64,000 nucleotides of DNA, taken from Nocardiopsis terrae. Lineage in GTDB: Bacteria > Actinomycetota > Actinomycetes > Streptosporangiales > Streptosporangiaceae. Below are positions 35,395-44,667 of this stretch, one piece after another; within the stretch, counting starts at the first letter, position 1, and each line of letters begins with the position of its first letter. The stretch covers positions 40,845 through 104,844 of the forward strand of contig NZ_BMXJ01000001.1 in the NCBI RefSeq assembly GCF_014651695.1, given 5' to 3'. The position numbers and the translations under genes were made by a program. The notes beneath the pieces are model-generated. The model was not told the DNA's origin. It worked only from the letters and a program-made list of their open reading frames with translations, and did not search any database.

Positions 35395-36249
35395 ATGTCC
35401 GATCAGACGCTGTCCCTGCCGGTGGCCGTTTCGGCCGCCTGGCTCCGTGAGCACATCGACGAGGTCGTTCTCGTCGACTCCCGTTGGTACCTGGACGGCC
35501 GATCCGGCCGTGCGGCCTACCTGAGCGGCCACATTCCCGGCGCCGTGCACGCCGACGTGGACGCCGACCTCGCCGCGCCGGCCAGCCCGGAGGGCGGACG
35601 CCATCCCCTCCCGGCCGCCGCCGACCTCGCCCGCGCCCTGGGCCGCCTCGGCATCGGCGACCACTCCCGCGTGGTCGTCTACGACGACGCGAACGGTTCC
35701 GTGGCCGCGCGCCTGGTATGGATACTCCGAACTCTCGGCACCTCCGCGGCCTTTCTCGACGGCGGACTCCAGACCTGGACCGGTGAGTTGGAGGAGGGGG
35801 AGGCCACGGCCGTCCCGGTGCACCGCACCGCGCTCCCCTGGCCCGCCGACCGCCTGGTGGACACCGAGGCCCTCCAGAAGGAGCTGGCCGCTCCGGACCG
35901 GCTCCTGTTGGACGCCCGCGTCCACGGGCGTTTCACCGGTGAGCAGCCTGCGCCCGTCGACGCCCGGGCCGGGCACATCCCCGGTGCCCGCAGCGCCGAG
36001 TGGCCCGCGAACCTGACCGCGGACGGTCTGCTCGCCGCCCCCGACGTCCTGCGGGAGCGTTTCGCAGCCCTCGGCGCGGAGTCCGCGCACACGGTCACCG
36101 CCTACTGCGGTTCGGGGGTGACCGCCTGCCACGACCTCCTCGCCCTGGAACACGCGGGCTTCACCAACACCCGTCTGTACCCGGGCTCGTGGAGCCGGTG
36201 GGGAGGGGACGACTCCCTGCCGCTGGAAACCGGGGACACCCAGGCCTGA
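35395..36249 (+). CDS. sseA: Two-domain sulfurtransferase (rhodanese)
   Basis: 284 residues: an N-terminal inactive rhodanese domain (VLVDSRWYLDGRSGRAAYLS, GHIPGAVHADVDAD, VVVYDDANGSVAARL) and a C-terminal catalytic domain (LLLDARVHGRFTGE, HIPGARSAEWPAN) ending with active Cys in AYCGSGVTACHDLLAL. CGSGVTAC is typical of 3-mercaptopyruvate sulfurtransferase (SseA) rather than thiosulfate-specific rhodanese. It transfers sulfur to cyanide, thioredoxin or other acceptors in the cytoplasm. The start ATG 35395 is preceded by only a weak ribosome site. Confidence 0.92.
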   Translation: MSDQTLSLPVAVSAAWLREHIDEVVLVDSRWYLDGRSGRAAYLSGHIPGAVHADVDADLAAPASPEGGRHPLPAAADLARALGRLGIGDHSRVVVYDDANGSVAARLVWILRTLGTSAAFLDGGLQTWTGELEEGEATAVPVHRTALPWPADRLVDTEALQKELAAPDRLLLDARVHGRFTGEQPAPVDARAGHIPGARSAEWPANLTADGLLAAPDVLRERFAALGAESAHTVTAYCGSGVTACHDLLALEHAGFTNTRLYPGSWSRWGGDDSLPLETGDTQA

Positions 36250-36310
36250 CCGACCGCTCCCGGCACCGCCCGCACCCCAGCGACCACCACAGCCACCCGA
36301 ACACTCGATG

Positions 36311-36351
36311 CCCCGCCGGGGCTCGCGCCGTCAGCGCGAACCGCGGCGGGG
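36311..36351 (+). terminator. Hairpin downstream of sseA
   Basis: CCCCGCCG (36311-36318) pairs with CGGCGGGG (36344-36351), with an inner CGCGC/GCGCG stem; 62 bases after the sseA stop. The rest of the 490-base gap up to 36740 holds no gene I can support. Confidence 0.55.
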
Positions 36352-36739
36352 TTCCCGCTACGTCCCCCGCGCCTGCCTCCGCTCCACCAGCCCGGCACCC
36401 GCTCCACCAGCCTTGCCCCCGCTCCGCTTCCGGACCGTTTCCCGACCTGCCAGGCCGTCGCCGCACAGACCGTTCCCGGTCCCGGCAACCGCCTAGGCTG
36501 GGAGGAGGTGCAGGCCCGAAAAGTCCGAAAGGCCCGAAAAGAGTGGATGGCCTCACCCGAAGAGAGCGGGTGGCTTCAACAGCCCGCCGCTGGGAAAGGT
36601 TCCCACCTGCACCGTTCTGACCTGACCTGATCCGGCCAGGACAGGAACCAGAGCCCCCGAACCGGCGTCAGACAGAACAGTAGGATCGCCCGGCCCCGGA
36701 ATACAGACAACGTGCTTCACCACGAAACGAGGAACACTG

Positions 36740-37345
36740 GTGATCGAACTCCTGCTGCTACTGCTTCTCATCGTCGGGATCGTGATCGGAGTCCTGATCT
36801 ACAAGCAGCGCTCCCGCACCCAGAACCCGAAGCAGGACGCCCCGCCCCCGCCGCCACAGGACCCCTTCGCCGCGTCCTCCACCATGGACACCGCCGGTGA
36901 CCCCCGCAACATCAAGGCGGGGGACATGATCGACTGGGGCACCGAGCGGACCTGGATCCGCGGCACCCTGCGTCTGTCCGAGGGCGGCTACGTCTGGTCC
37001 GAGCACTTCCTGGAGGTCGAGGGCGGCAAGCGCTGGCTCTCGGTCGATGAGGACCCGGACCTCGAGCTGGCCCTGTGGACCGGCCGTCCGGACCTGACCA
37101 TGGTCCCCCAGGGCAAGACCATCGAGCTCGAGGGCGTCACCTACAAGCTGGAGGAGAAGGGCTCCGGTTCCTACCGCTCGGAAGGAACCACCGGCCTCAA
37201 GGCCCAGGGCGGCATGGACTACGCGGACTACGAGTCCGCGGACGGTCAGCTGCTCGCCTTCGAGCGTTTCGACCACGGCAGCTGGGAGGTCAGCACCGGC
37301 ACCAAGATCGCCGCGGGTACCTTCACGATCTTCCCCGGGAGCTGA
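36740..37345 (+). CDS. DUF4178 membrane-anchored protein
   Basis: 201 residues. One N-terminal helix (LLLLLLLIVGIVIGVLIYK), a Pro linker, then a DUF4178 domain (IKAGDMIDWGTERTWIRGTL, VWSEHFLEVEGGKRWLSVDE, GVTYKLEEKGSGSYRSEG, YESADGQLLAFERFDHGSWE). GTG 36740 follows GAGGAACACTG. DUF4178 proteins in actinobacteria are found with DUF2617, DUF350 and spermidine-synthase-like genes, exactly the order here. The role is unknown; a joint membrane-associated function of the cluster is inferred. Confidence 0.85.
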   Translation: MIELLLLLLLIVGIVIGVLIYKQRSRTQNPKQDAPPPPPQDPFAASSTMDTAGDPRNIKAGDMIDWGTERTWIRGTLRLSEGGYVWSEHFLEVEGGKRWLSVDEDPDLELALWTGRPDLTMVPQGKTIELEGVTYKLEEKGSGSYRSEGTTGLKAQGGMDYADYESADGQLLAFERFDHGSWEVSTGTKIAAGTFTIFPGS

Positions 37346-37352
37346 TCCCGTT

Positions 37353-37865
37353 ATGCGTGCGAGCATCAGCGCCCCCTTCGTCGACACCAAGGCCGACGAC
37401 CTGGTCTGGACCCTGAACCACCCGTTGGTCGAATCCCTGGCCGCCCGGACCGTCGAGGTCCCGGGGTTCGGGGTCGAACTCCGGGTACTCGGGGCCTCAC
37501 ACCAGGTCGTCCTGCGGTCTGCGTCCGACGGCGGGGAGCTGGTGGAGACGGTCGCCTGCCTGCCGGGGGTTCCCGGCGGGCTTCCCGGCTGTGCCGGGCT
37601 CCCTCTGCCTGGGGTGGGCGACTACCGCTTCGACTCCGTCGTCGAGTCGTTGTCTCGCCGCGAACTGGCCCTCCGGGTCGCGGAGGTCCATGACGCGACC
37701 TCCGACTCCCCCGGCGGGCTGCTCGTCGCCTTCCCCGGTGATCCGCTGGCGATCACCGCGCTGCACCTGACCTCTGGCAGCGGGGCCTCCCTGCGCTGGC
37801 ATACCTGGCACGCCTACCCGCAGAGCAACGAACTGGTGACGACGACCACAACCCTGACTTCCTGA
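37353..37865 (+). CDS. DUF2617 family protein
   Basis: 170 residues, cytoplasmic, no membrane segment. Opening APFVDTKADDLVWTLNHPLV and closing GASLRWHTWHAYPQSNELV are family hallmarks. It starts seven bases after the DUF4178 stop and is part of the same operon. Function unknown. Confidence 0.85.
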   Translation: MRASISAPFVDTKADDLVWTLNHPLVESLAARTVEVPGFGVELRVLGASHQVVLRSASDGGELVETVACLPGVPGGLPGCAGLPLPGVGDYRFDSVVESLSRRELALRVAEVHDATSDSPGGLLVAFPGDPLAITALHLTSGSGASLRWHTWHAYPQSNELVTTTTTLTS

Positions 37866-37875
37866 GGAGGCCGAC

Positions 37876-38220
37876 ATGGCCAAGAGCAAAGCCCCCGAAG
37901 CACACGCTCCACGACACAGGATCGCCGCGGTCGGCGGCGCCGTCACCGTGCTGCTCCTTCTCTCGGCGTGTTCGAACGGCAACAACAGCGCTGACTGCGA
38001 GCCCCGTGCCAGTGCGACCGCCACCCCTTCGAACTCCACCAACTCCTCATACCGCAGCACCCCCAGCCCGACACCGACCGACGACTGCAACAACCGCAAC
38101 GGCAACAACAACAGCGGTGGCGGCGGCGGATTCTTCTTCTTCGGCGGCGGAGGCGGCGGCTCCAACAGCAACGGCAGCGGAAGCAACAACCGCGGCGGCG
38201 GGTCGGGCTTCGGCAAGTAG
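37876..38220 (+). CDS. Asn/Gly/Ser-rich lipoprotein
   Basis: 114 residues with lipobox LLLLSACS (Cys near residue 34). The mature chain is low complexity: Thr/Ser/Pro-rich linker, then NGNNNSGGGGGFFFFGGGGG and further Ser/Asn/Gly. It takes the position that other clusters give to a DUF4247 lipoprotein, but no DUF4247 residues are seen. ATG 37876 has GAGGAGG just upstream. It would be a lipid-anchored surface protein of unknown role. Confidence 0.75.
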   Translation: MAKSKAPEAHAPRHRIAAVGGAVTVLLLLSACSNGNNSADCEPRASATATPSNSTNSSYRSTPSPTPTDDCNNRNGNNNSGGGGGFFFFGGGGGGSNSNGSGSNNRGGGSGFGK

Positions 38221-38316
38221 GGCAAGCAGGGCAAGTAGTCTGCCGTGTCGGGGGACGGACTCGTTTCCGCAGTCCACACCCACCGACGCACCAACAATCC
38301 CGACACGGACGAGGCC

Positions 38317-38745
38317 ATGAACGAGATCCTCAGCAGCTCCCTTTCCGCCCTGGGTTACGGCGTGGTCGGCACAGTCGTCATGCTGCTCGGCTACCTGATC
38401 ACCGACCTGCTCACCCCGGGCAAGCTGCACCAGCTGATCTGGGAGGACCGCAACCCGAACGCGATCCTGCTGGTCTCCGCGAACACTCTCGGAGCCGCGG
38501 TCGTGGTCGTCTCAGCGATCATGTCCAGCTACTCCGAGCTGGGCCTGGTCCCCGGACTGGTCTCCACCGCGGTCTTCGGGCTCATCGGCCTGGTGGTGAT
38601 GGCCCTGTCGTTCCTGCTGATCGACCTGCTGACCCCCACGAAGATCAGCCACATCGTCAGCAACGCCGAGTGGCACCCGGCGACCTGGGTCAGCGCGACC
38701 GCGCACCTGTCGATCGCTCTGGTCGTGGCCGCCGCCATCTCCTAG
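38317..38745 (+). CDS. DUF350 membrane protein
   Basis: 142 residues, four helices, two repeated DUF350-type halves (GTVVMLLGYLITDLLTPGKL and GLVVMALSFLLIDLLTPTKI). ATG 38317 has GAGG two bases upstream. DUF350 proteins are small membrane proteins commonly encoded before membrane-bound spermidine-synthase-like proteins, as here. Mechanism unknown. Confidence 0.88.
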   Translation: MNEILSSSLSALGYGVVGTVVMLLGYLITDLLTPGKLHQLIWEDRNPNAILLVSANTLGAAVVVVSAIMSSYSELGLVPGLVSTAVFGLIGLVVMALSFLLIDLLTPTKISHIVSNAEWHPATWVSATAHLSIALVVAAAIS

Positions 38746-38857
38746 GGTCCGGGGCCGCTGCTCGGGACGTCCGTCCCCGGGCGGCCCGGCTTCCGGACCG
38801 GCTCCCGGCGGGCTGCTCCGGCCGACCGGACCCGCACTTCCTCGAGAAAGCAGTACC

Positions 38858-40447
38858 TTGACCGAGACCACGGCCCACTCGCGGCCCCGACTCCCGGTGC
38901 CCGCGCGCGCGGCCCGGTTCTTCATCCTGTTGGCGGTGTTCATCTGCGCCGCCTGCGGCCTGGTGTACGAGCTGGCCCTGGTGGCGATCGGCAGCTACCT
39001 GCTCGGCGACACCATCACGCAGGCCTCCGTGGTCCTGTCGGTCATGGTGTTCGCCATGGGTGTGGGCTCGCTGCTGTCCAAGCGGTACCAGGCCCGTCCC
39101 GCGCTGTCGTTCGCCGTGGTGGAAGGCCTGCTGTCGTTGGTCGGCGGCCTGTCGGTCCTGCTGCTGTACGGGTCCTTCGCCTGGTTGTCCGTGAACGCCT
39201 ACCAGCCCACGCTGGTGCTGCTGGCGTTCGTCATCGGCACCCTCATCGGCATCGAGATCCCGCTGCTGATGACGCTCATCCAGCGCATCCGCAAGCAGGA
39301 GGCCTCCGAGGCGGTCGCGGACCTGTTCGCCGCCGACTACGTGGGCGGTCTGATCGGCGGGCTGGCCTTCCCGTTCCTGCTGCTGCCGCTGCTGGGTCTG
39401 CCCAAGGGCGCCCTGATGGTGGGTCTGCTGAACGCGGTCATCGGTGTCGCGGTGGTGCTGTGGCTGTTCCGCACGGATCTGACCAGGCTCGCCTACGTGG
39501 GGTTGAGCGCGGGACTGACGTTCATCGTCGTCGTGCTGGGGCTGGCCTACTACTTCGCCGAGCACTTCGAGGTGGACGCCCGGCAGGCCATGTACCGGGA
39601 CCCGATCGCGTACGCGGAACGCAGCGAGTACCAGGAGATCGTGCTCACGCAGTCCCTGGACGGCCGGGACGTGCGCATGTTCCTCAACGGGTCCCTCCAG
39701 TTCTCCACGCTGGACGAGTACCGGTACCACGAGTCGCTCATCCACCCGGCGATGGACGGCCCGCGCGAGGACGTCCTGGTCCTGGGCGGCGGGGACGGCC
39801 TGGCCATCCGGGAGCTGCTGCGTTACGACGACGTCGACTCGGTGACCCTCGTGGACCTGGACCCGGCCGTGATCGAGCTGGCCTCCACCCATCCGGTGCT
39901 CCGCGAGCTCAACAACGACTCCTTCCAGGACCCGCGGGTGGACGTCGTCAACACGGACGCGTTCCAGTGGCTGCGCGACAACCCGGACAACTTCGACGTG
40001 GTCATCGCGGACCTTCCGGACGGCACCGACGTGGGCACCTCGAAGCTGTACACCATCGAGTTCTACGCGCTGTTGGAACAGGCCCTGAACCCCGACGGGC
40101 GGGTGGTGGTGCAGGCCGGTTCACCGTTCTTCGCCCCGGACGCCTACTGGAGCGTGAGCCACTCGCTGGAGGAGGCCGGGATCGCGGTCACCCCGTACAA
40201 CGTGGACGTCCCGACCTTCGGCAACTGGGGTTTCTATCTGGGGGCCTCCGAGCGGGAATCGGGTCGGGCACCGGAACTGACGCTGCCGGACGATGCCCCC
40301 GAGCTGCGCTTTCTGGACGATGACCTGCTGTCGGCGGCTCTGGTGTTCCCGAAGGACCGGCAGGAGGGCGATGTCCGCCCCTCCACGCTGATGCATCCGC
40401 GGATCATCGGCTACCACCAGGACCGCCAGGCCTGGCGGGGTTACTAG
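38858..40447 (+). CDS. speE: Membrane-bound polyamine aminopropyltransferase-like protein
   Basis: 529 residues. Six or seven helices in the first ~235 residues, then a soluble spermidine-synthase domain (YQEIVLTQSLDGRDVRMFLN, LVLGGGDGLAIRELLRYDDV, TLVDLDPAVIELA, VVIADLPDGTDVGTSKLYTI). GGGDG and the D in VDLDP match the decarboxylated-AdoMet site. The catalytic Asp of polyamine synthases corresponds to ADLPD here. Whether it makes spermidine or modifies another amine is open. TTG 38858 is the start, no strong ribosome site. Last gene of the cluster, followed by a clear terminator. Confidence 0.85.
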   Translation: MTETTAHSRPRLPVPARAARFFILLAVFICAACGLVYELALVAIGSYLLGDTITQASVVLSVMVFAMGVGSLLSKRYQARPALSFAVVEGLLSLVGGLSVLLLYGSFAWLSVNAYQPTLVLLAFVIGTLIGIEIPLLMTLIQRIRKQEASEAVADLFAADYVGGLIGGLAFPFLLLPLLGLPKGALMVGLLNAVIGVAVVLWLFRTDLTRLAYVGLSAGLTFIVVVLGLAYYFAEHFEVDARQAMYRDPIAYAERSEYQEIVLTQSLDGRDVRMFLNGSLQFSTLDEYRYHESLIHPAMDGPREDVLVLGGGDGLAIRELLRYDDVDSVTLVDLDPAVIELASTHPVLRELNNDSFQDPRVDVVNTDAFQWLRDNPDNFDVVIADLPDGTDVGTSKLYTIEFYALLEQALNPDGRVVVQAGSPFFAPDAYWSVSHSLEEAGIAVTPYNVDVPTFGNWGFYLGASERESGRAPELTLPDDAPELRFLDDDLLSAALVFPKDRQEGDVRPSTLMHPRIIGYHQDRQAWRGY

Positions 40448-40472
40448 CGCCGGGGAGCACGTGCCCCGGGCA

Positions 40473-40512
40473 CACCGATGACACCCGTACCGGGGTACGG
40501 GCGCCATCGGTG
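40473..40512 (+). terminator. Two-part perfect hairpin after speE
   Basis: CACCGATG/CATCGGTG with an inner CCCGTACC/GGTACGGG stem, 25 bases downstream of the speE stop. The following 40513-40827 holds open frames but nothing with family resemblance or a ribosome site. Confidence 0.75.
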
Positions 40513-40827
40513 TCAGACACCGCGCGACCTGGGATCTTGGGCCAGTGGGCGGCCACGCGGTGGTTTCGGCCGGGGGCGGGCCCGCAGGGGGAGCGGGTCA
40601 CCTTCGTCGGCTCCCCCGCGGCCCGACGCCCATCCTCACCCCGGCCGAGTGGACGGCGCGCACGCCACGCCGCCCGCATCGCCCCGGATGACAACCCTTG
40701 ACACAGACTTGCCGCCCCTTGCCGGAAACGGATGCTTTTCGTCCGGGCGTTCCCGGGCGACCGAACCCCGGGTGACCGGACCGGGGCCTGCCCGGTGTGG
40801 GGCGGGCAACGGCCGCGCGGACGGCCC

Positions 40828-41304
40828 TCACCCCTGTTCCGTGTGTTCCGAACGCTCCAGGGCCGCCAGGGCGGTGACCGCGCCCAGTTCCCAGCAGTCC
40901 TGCCTGGCGTCCGTTCCGGGACGGCCGGTGACGGCGACCGGAGGCCGGTGCCGGCTCCACCCCATGCCCTTGGTGATCGACTCCACCGCGCGTACCGCAC
41001 CCGAGGTGTCGTTGTCCCCGTGCACGTAGAGCGAGTACGGGAGCCCCTGCGTGTCGGTCTGGACGGGGTAGTACACCGTGTCGAAGAAGTGCTTCAGGGC
41101 ACCGGACATGTAGCCGATGTTGACCGGGGTCCCCAGTACCACCGCGTCGGCTTCCAGCAGGTCCGCGGCGGTTGCGACCAGGGCCGCCCTGGCCCGTACC
41201 TCGACCCCTTCGATATCGTCGGTACGGGCACCGTCGAGCACCGCTTCCAGGAGTTCCTGTGTGGCGGGGGAGACAGTGTGGTGAACGATGAGCAGTCGTG
41301 CCAT
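40828..41304 (-). CDS. Flavodoxin-like FMN-binding protein
   Basis: 158 residues. The phosphate loop is LLIVHHTVSPATQELLEA, followed by ADAVVLGTPVNIGYMSGALKHFFD, a match to flavodoxin-fold NAD(P)H oxidoreductases (WrbA/flavodoxin_5 type). It should bind FMN and act as a small cytoplasmic electron carrier or quinone reductase. ATG 41304 begins ARLLIVHH. It stands alone between the speE cluster terminator and the DUF4352 gene. Confidence 0.85.
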   Translation of the reverse strand: MARLLIVHHTVSPATQELLEAVLDGARTDDIEGVEVRARAALVATAADLLEADAVVLGTPVNIGYMSGALKHFFDTVYYPVQTDTQGLPYSLYVHGDNDTSGAVRAVESITKGMGWSRHRPPVAVTGRPGTDARQDCWELGAVTALAALERSEHTEQG

Positions 41305-41497
41305 ACACCCACATTAGGCAGTGCTCCCCCCGGAACCGACGGCCCCTCGACGGGGTCGGAAGAACTGGCGCCGAAAGCCACCTGACCTCGGGCGATCCCG
41401 GACGCCCGCACTGACGGGCGCAGAGTTCAGCCGTTCCTACGGCCCGGTCACACGCTCCCGTCCTCAGCAGAAACCGTGGAAGAAAGCCAAGGGCCGC

Positions 41498-42397
41498 ATG
41501 AATCAGCCTCCGCACGACCCCTACCAAGGCCCTCCGCCGGGGACGCCTCCGACAGGAGGCCAGCCGCCGATGGGCCCTCCCCCTCCCGGGTGGGCCCCTC
41601 CAGGAGGGGGCCACCCGCCGATGGGCCCTCCCGCTCCCGGAGGTCCGCCGCCGCCCGGCGGCCCCTACGGCGGTCCGCCCCAGGGCGGTGACCCCTACGC
41701 AGGCCAGTACGGTGGTCCGCCCCACGGCGGTGACCCCTACGGAGGCCAGTACGGTGGTCCGCCCCACGGCGGTGACCCCTACGGAGGCCAGTACGGTCCG
41801 CCCCAGGGCGGCAATCCTTACGGCGGCCAGTACGGCGCCCCCTACGGCCAGCCCGCGCCCGGGAAGGGGACCTCCCCCTGGCTGTGGGTGAGCCTCGGAT
41901 GCGGCGGAATCTTCGTCATCGGTGTCGTCCTGGTCCTGCTGCTCTTCTTCGTCTTCGCGGAGGCCGAGGATGAGGGCACCGGTGGCAGCGCCGACCGGTC
42001 CGACTCGGACATGCCCGGCCTCGGCGAGGAGGTCGCGCACGACGGCCTGCTCTTCACCGTGACCGAGGTCGAGACCGGCCTGTCCGAGGTCGAGGACTGG
42101 CAGGCGACCGGTGAGTACGTCGTCGTGCACCTGGAGATCGGAACGGACGACTCCCTCTTCCCGCTGTTCTGGCGCGACGAACAGCACCTGTACACGGAGT
42201 CCGGCGCCCAGATCGAGGAGGACTACGAGGCCACCGGTGCCTACGACAACACCGAGATGAGTGTGCTCGTGCCGGAGGAGGGCACCGTGAGCACGGCGAT
42301 CGTCTTCGACGTGGACGACCCCGCCGAGCTCTCCCACATCGGTCTGAGCGCGGAGACCTACGGCGGCAACGAGGTCGAGATCGACATCACCGGCTGA
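41498..42397 (+). CDS. Pro/Gly-rich membrane protein with DUF4352-like domain
   Basis: 299 residues: a cytoplasmic [16 protein letters not shown] repeat region (~1-122), one helix (~128-152, [20 protein letters not shown]) and an extracytoplasmic immunoglobulin-like DUF4352 domain ([58 protein letters not shown]). Such proteins are abundant in actinobacteria and have no assigned function. The paralog at 43861 shares the second half. ATG 41498; ribosome site weak. Confidence 0.82.
   Translation: MNQPPHDPYQGPPPGTPPTGGQPPMGPPPPGWAPPGGGHPPMGPPAPGGPPPPGGPYGGPPQGGDPYAGQYGGPPHGGDPYGGQYGGPPHGGDPYGGQYGPPQGGNPYGGQYGAPYGQPAPGKGTSPWLWVSLGCGGIFVIGVVLVLLLFFVFAEAEDEGTGGSADRSDSDMPGLGEEVAHDGLLFTVTEVETGLSEVEDWQATGEYVVVHLEIGTDDSLFPLFWRDEQHLYTESGAQIEEDYEATGAYDNTEMSVLVPEEGTVSTAIVFDVDDPAELSHIGLSAETYGGNEVEIDITG
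41669..41833 (+). repeat. 42-bp coding tandem repeat
   Basis: About four copies of a 42-base unit (14 residues, [18 protein letters not shown]), at 41669, 41711, 41753 and (one codon shorter) 41795. Near-identical nucleotide copies imply recent slippage or unequal exchange within the gene. Confidence 0.85.
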
Positions 42398-42879
42398 TCC
42401 TGACCTCCCCCGCCACCCGCCCCGGAGCGACCCCCTCCCCGGTCCGGTCGGTGCAGGGGGCGAACCCCGGTCGGGGCCGTCGGGACACCCCTCCCGGCGG
42501 CCCTCCGGCATGCGTGCCCGCCTCCGAAGTTCTCGCTGATCCAGCAGCAAACGCAAGACGTCCCGGCACGATGCGGCCAGCATCGCGGTCGGGCGGCGCG
42601 CCCAGGGGCACGCGGTCCGGCGTCGGACGGCACCGCCCCGCACCCACCGGGGCGATGGGTGCGGGCCTCGGACCGCCCAGGCCCCACCGCAAGCCCCCGG
42701 GCGTGAGGGAACCCGCCGCCCGGCCTCGGAGCGCGCACACGATGCGCGTGCCCGGGCCGAGGGAAAGAGAACGCGGGGGACCAGCGCGTCCAACACCGTT
42801 CGGGACGCGCGCAGTACCGGGAGAGCACCACAGGGCACTCCCGCACACTGTTAAGAAACGGTTCACGCACGGCTGGACC

Positions 42880-43487
42880 TTCGATTCGGTGGTGCTCTGG
42901 CAGGAGCCCTTCGTGATCCACAGCCGCGTCCTGGACCGGACGGAGAACCTGGTCGTCGGCCCCATGGTCACCATCGTCCTGGGCAACCTCATCGTGCTGT
43001 TGCCGATGGTGCTGACCGGCCATGCGGGCGCCAGGTACGGCATTCCGTTCCCCGTGTTCGCCCGGTCCTCCTTCGGTCTGCGCGGCGCCAACCTGCCCGC
43101 CCTGCTGCGCGGCGCGGCTCCGAGTACTGGTACTCCGGCGGCTGGAACTGGCGCGCCCTGGCCGCCTTCGGGACAGGTGCGCTGCTGGCCGTGGGCGGAT
43201 CGAACTCGCCCGAGGGCGAGGGTCCCTTCCCGACCGATGGGCTCGTCCCGCCGCTGGCCCCGCTGTCCGACTACGGGTGGCTGGTCGGTCTGCTCAGCGC
43301 GATGCTGGTGCACTGGGCGCTGGGCCGCTTCCTCCCGGACCCGGGGCAGCGGGCCGCCGAGGAGGAGGCCGCCGGCCGGCCCCGTCTCCTGAATCCGAGA
43401 CGCGTCCCCGGGCGCCGCGCGGTGGTTCCACCGCGGGGCGCCCTTTTCGTACCCGGTTTCCGCACAGCGGATGTTGGCGAACAATAA
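42880..43487 (+). pseudogene. NCS1 nucleobase permease remnant
   Basis: One frame gives [20 protein letters not shown] and [20 protein letters not shown] (the hallmark of NCS1 cytosine/uracil/allantoin permeases); at about 43115 the sequence jumps, in another frame, to [20 protein letters not shown] and [20 protein letters not shown], the C-terminal end of the same family. About 300 residues between them are missing, so this is an internal-deletion pseudogene. The flanks 42398-42880 and 43488-43860 show no gene; the latter is relatively A-rich. Confidence 0.72.
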
Positions 43488-43860
43488 ACCCCCGGGAACC
43501 AGGCCATCACCCAAAGAAACGAAGAGGCGGACGGAAAACAACACGTCCACAATCGGCCAGCAGGTGAACCAGGCGAGCGAAGGGCACTTGAGCTGGTACT
43601 TCGTGGCGCCTGAAAAGACACAGAACCATGGCAACCCATCCCCCTCCCACAGCGTCCGCGAGGGATCCTGCATATTTTTGAAGATCCTCCTCATTCCTTC
43701 AGAAAAGCGGTATCAGCCATTCTTTCGGAAGAGGCATGATGGACCGGTCACCTGGAACTCCGGTCCCCGTCCGCCCGAGTCTCCCGGACCGAACCCCGCT
43801 TACCGCGCCGGTTTCCGCCCCCGGCGCAGGACAGCACCAGTCGAGAAGAAAAGGGTCACC

Positions 43861-44493
43861 ATGACTCACCCCCAGTACCCCGGAGACGCGCCCCAGCCCC
43901 CGAAGAAGAAGTCCCCCGCCCTCCTCTTCGGATGCCTCGGGTGCAGCGGCCTGATTCTGCTCGTCCTCATCGTGGTGGGAGCCCTGGCCCTGGGCTCCGG
44001 TGACGAGGACGGCGCGACCGAGGACAGCACGTCCGCCGACTCCGGCGACGGCGGCGGGAACGACGAGGCAGCCGACGAAGGGGCGGACGAGGACCTGGCC
44101 GGCATCGGCGACCGCGTCGAGGTCGGCGGCCTGGCCTTCACCGTCACAGGGGTCGAGGACGGCCTCACCGAGGCCAGCGGCGCCCTGGACACCTACACGG
44201 CGGAGGGCCAGTACGTCGCCGTGTCCGTCACGGTGGAGAACACCGGCAACGAGCCGACCTACTTCGAGAACACCGCCCAGAAGCTGTACGACGCCGAGGG
44301 GCGCGAGTTCGGCCACGACTCCGACGCGACCATCGCGTTGGACGAGGGCCCCATGCTCGGGGAGCTCAACCCGGCCCAGAGCGGGGACTTCACCGTGGTC
44401 TTCGACATCCCGGCCGACGCCGAGGTCGACCGCATCGAGGTCAGCGACGACATGTTCGAGGACGGCGGCACCCCGATCAGCCTGAAGGGCTGA
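43861..44493 (+). CDS. DUF4352-like membrane-anchored protein
   Basis: 210 residues. A short cytoplasmic part, one helix (ALLFGCLGCSGLILLVLIVV), an acidic linker and a DUF4352 domain (LAGIGDRVEVGGLAFTVTGV, GQYVAVSVTVENTGNEPTYF, SGDFTVVFDIPADAEVDRIE). Paralog of the protein at 41498 without the long repeat region. ATG 43861 with AAAGGG. Followed by a strong terminator. Function unknown. Confidence 0.82.
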   Translation: MTHPQYPGDAPQPPKKKSPALLFGCLGCSGLILLVLIVVGALALGSGDEDGATEDSTSADSGDGGGNDEAADEGADEDLAGIGDRVEVGGLAFTVTGVEDGLTEASGALDTYTAEGQYVAVSVTVENTGNEPTYFENTAQKLYDAEGREFGHDSDATIALDEGPMLGELNPAQSGDFTVVFDIPADAEVDRIEVSDDMFEDGGTPISLKG

Positions 44494-44515
44494 TCCCCGC
44501 TCCGCCCTGACCAGG

Positions 44516-44552
44516 GGCGCCGCGCGGCGGTGTTCGCCGTGCGGCGCCTTTG
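44516..44552 (+). terminator. Rho-independent terminator
   Basis: GGCGCCGCGCGGCG and CGCCGTGCGGCGCC form a 14-base stem (one mismatch) around GTGTT, followed by TTTG; 22 bases after the DUF4352 gene stop. Confidence 0.8.
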
Positions 44553-44667
44553 TCGTACCGGACCCCGCGTGCGGCTCCCGGAGGCCGCCGGCAACGCCCC
44601 CGAGGGCGGGTTCACCCTGACCGAGGCCGCCCCGCCCCTCCGCGGACAGCAGAACCCGTCCCGGCGT

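Noticed and set aside
41669..41833. Regularly spaced repeats resembling a CRISPR array
   Set aside because: They are 42-base tandem units without spacers and lie in frame inside a Gly/Pro-rich coding region.
42451..42879. Plus-strand open frame upstream of the permease remnant
   Set aside because: Arg/Pro/Gly-rich translation with no permease similarity and no ribosome site.
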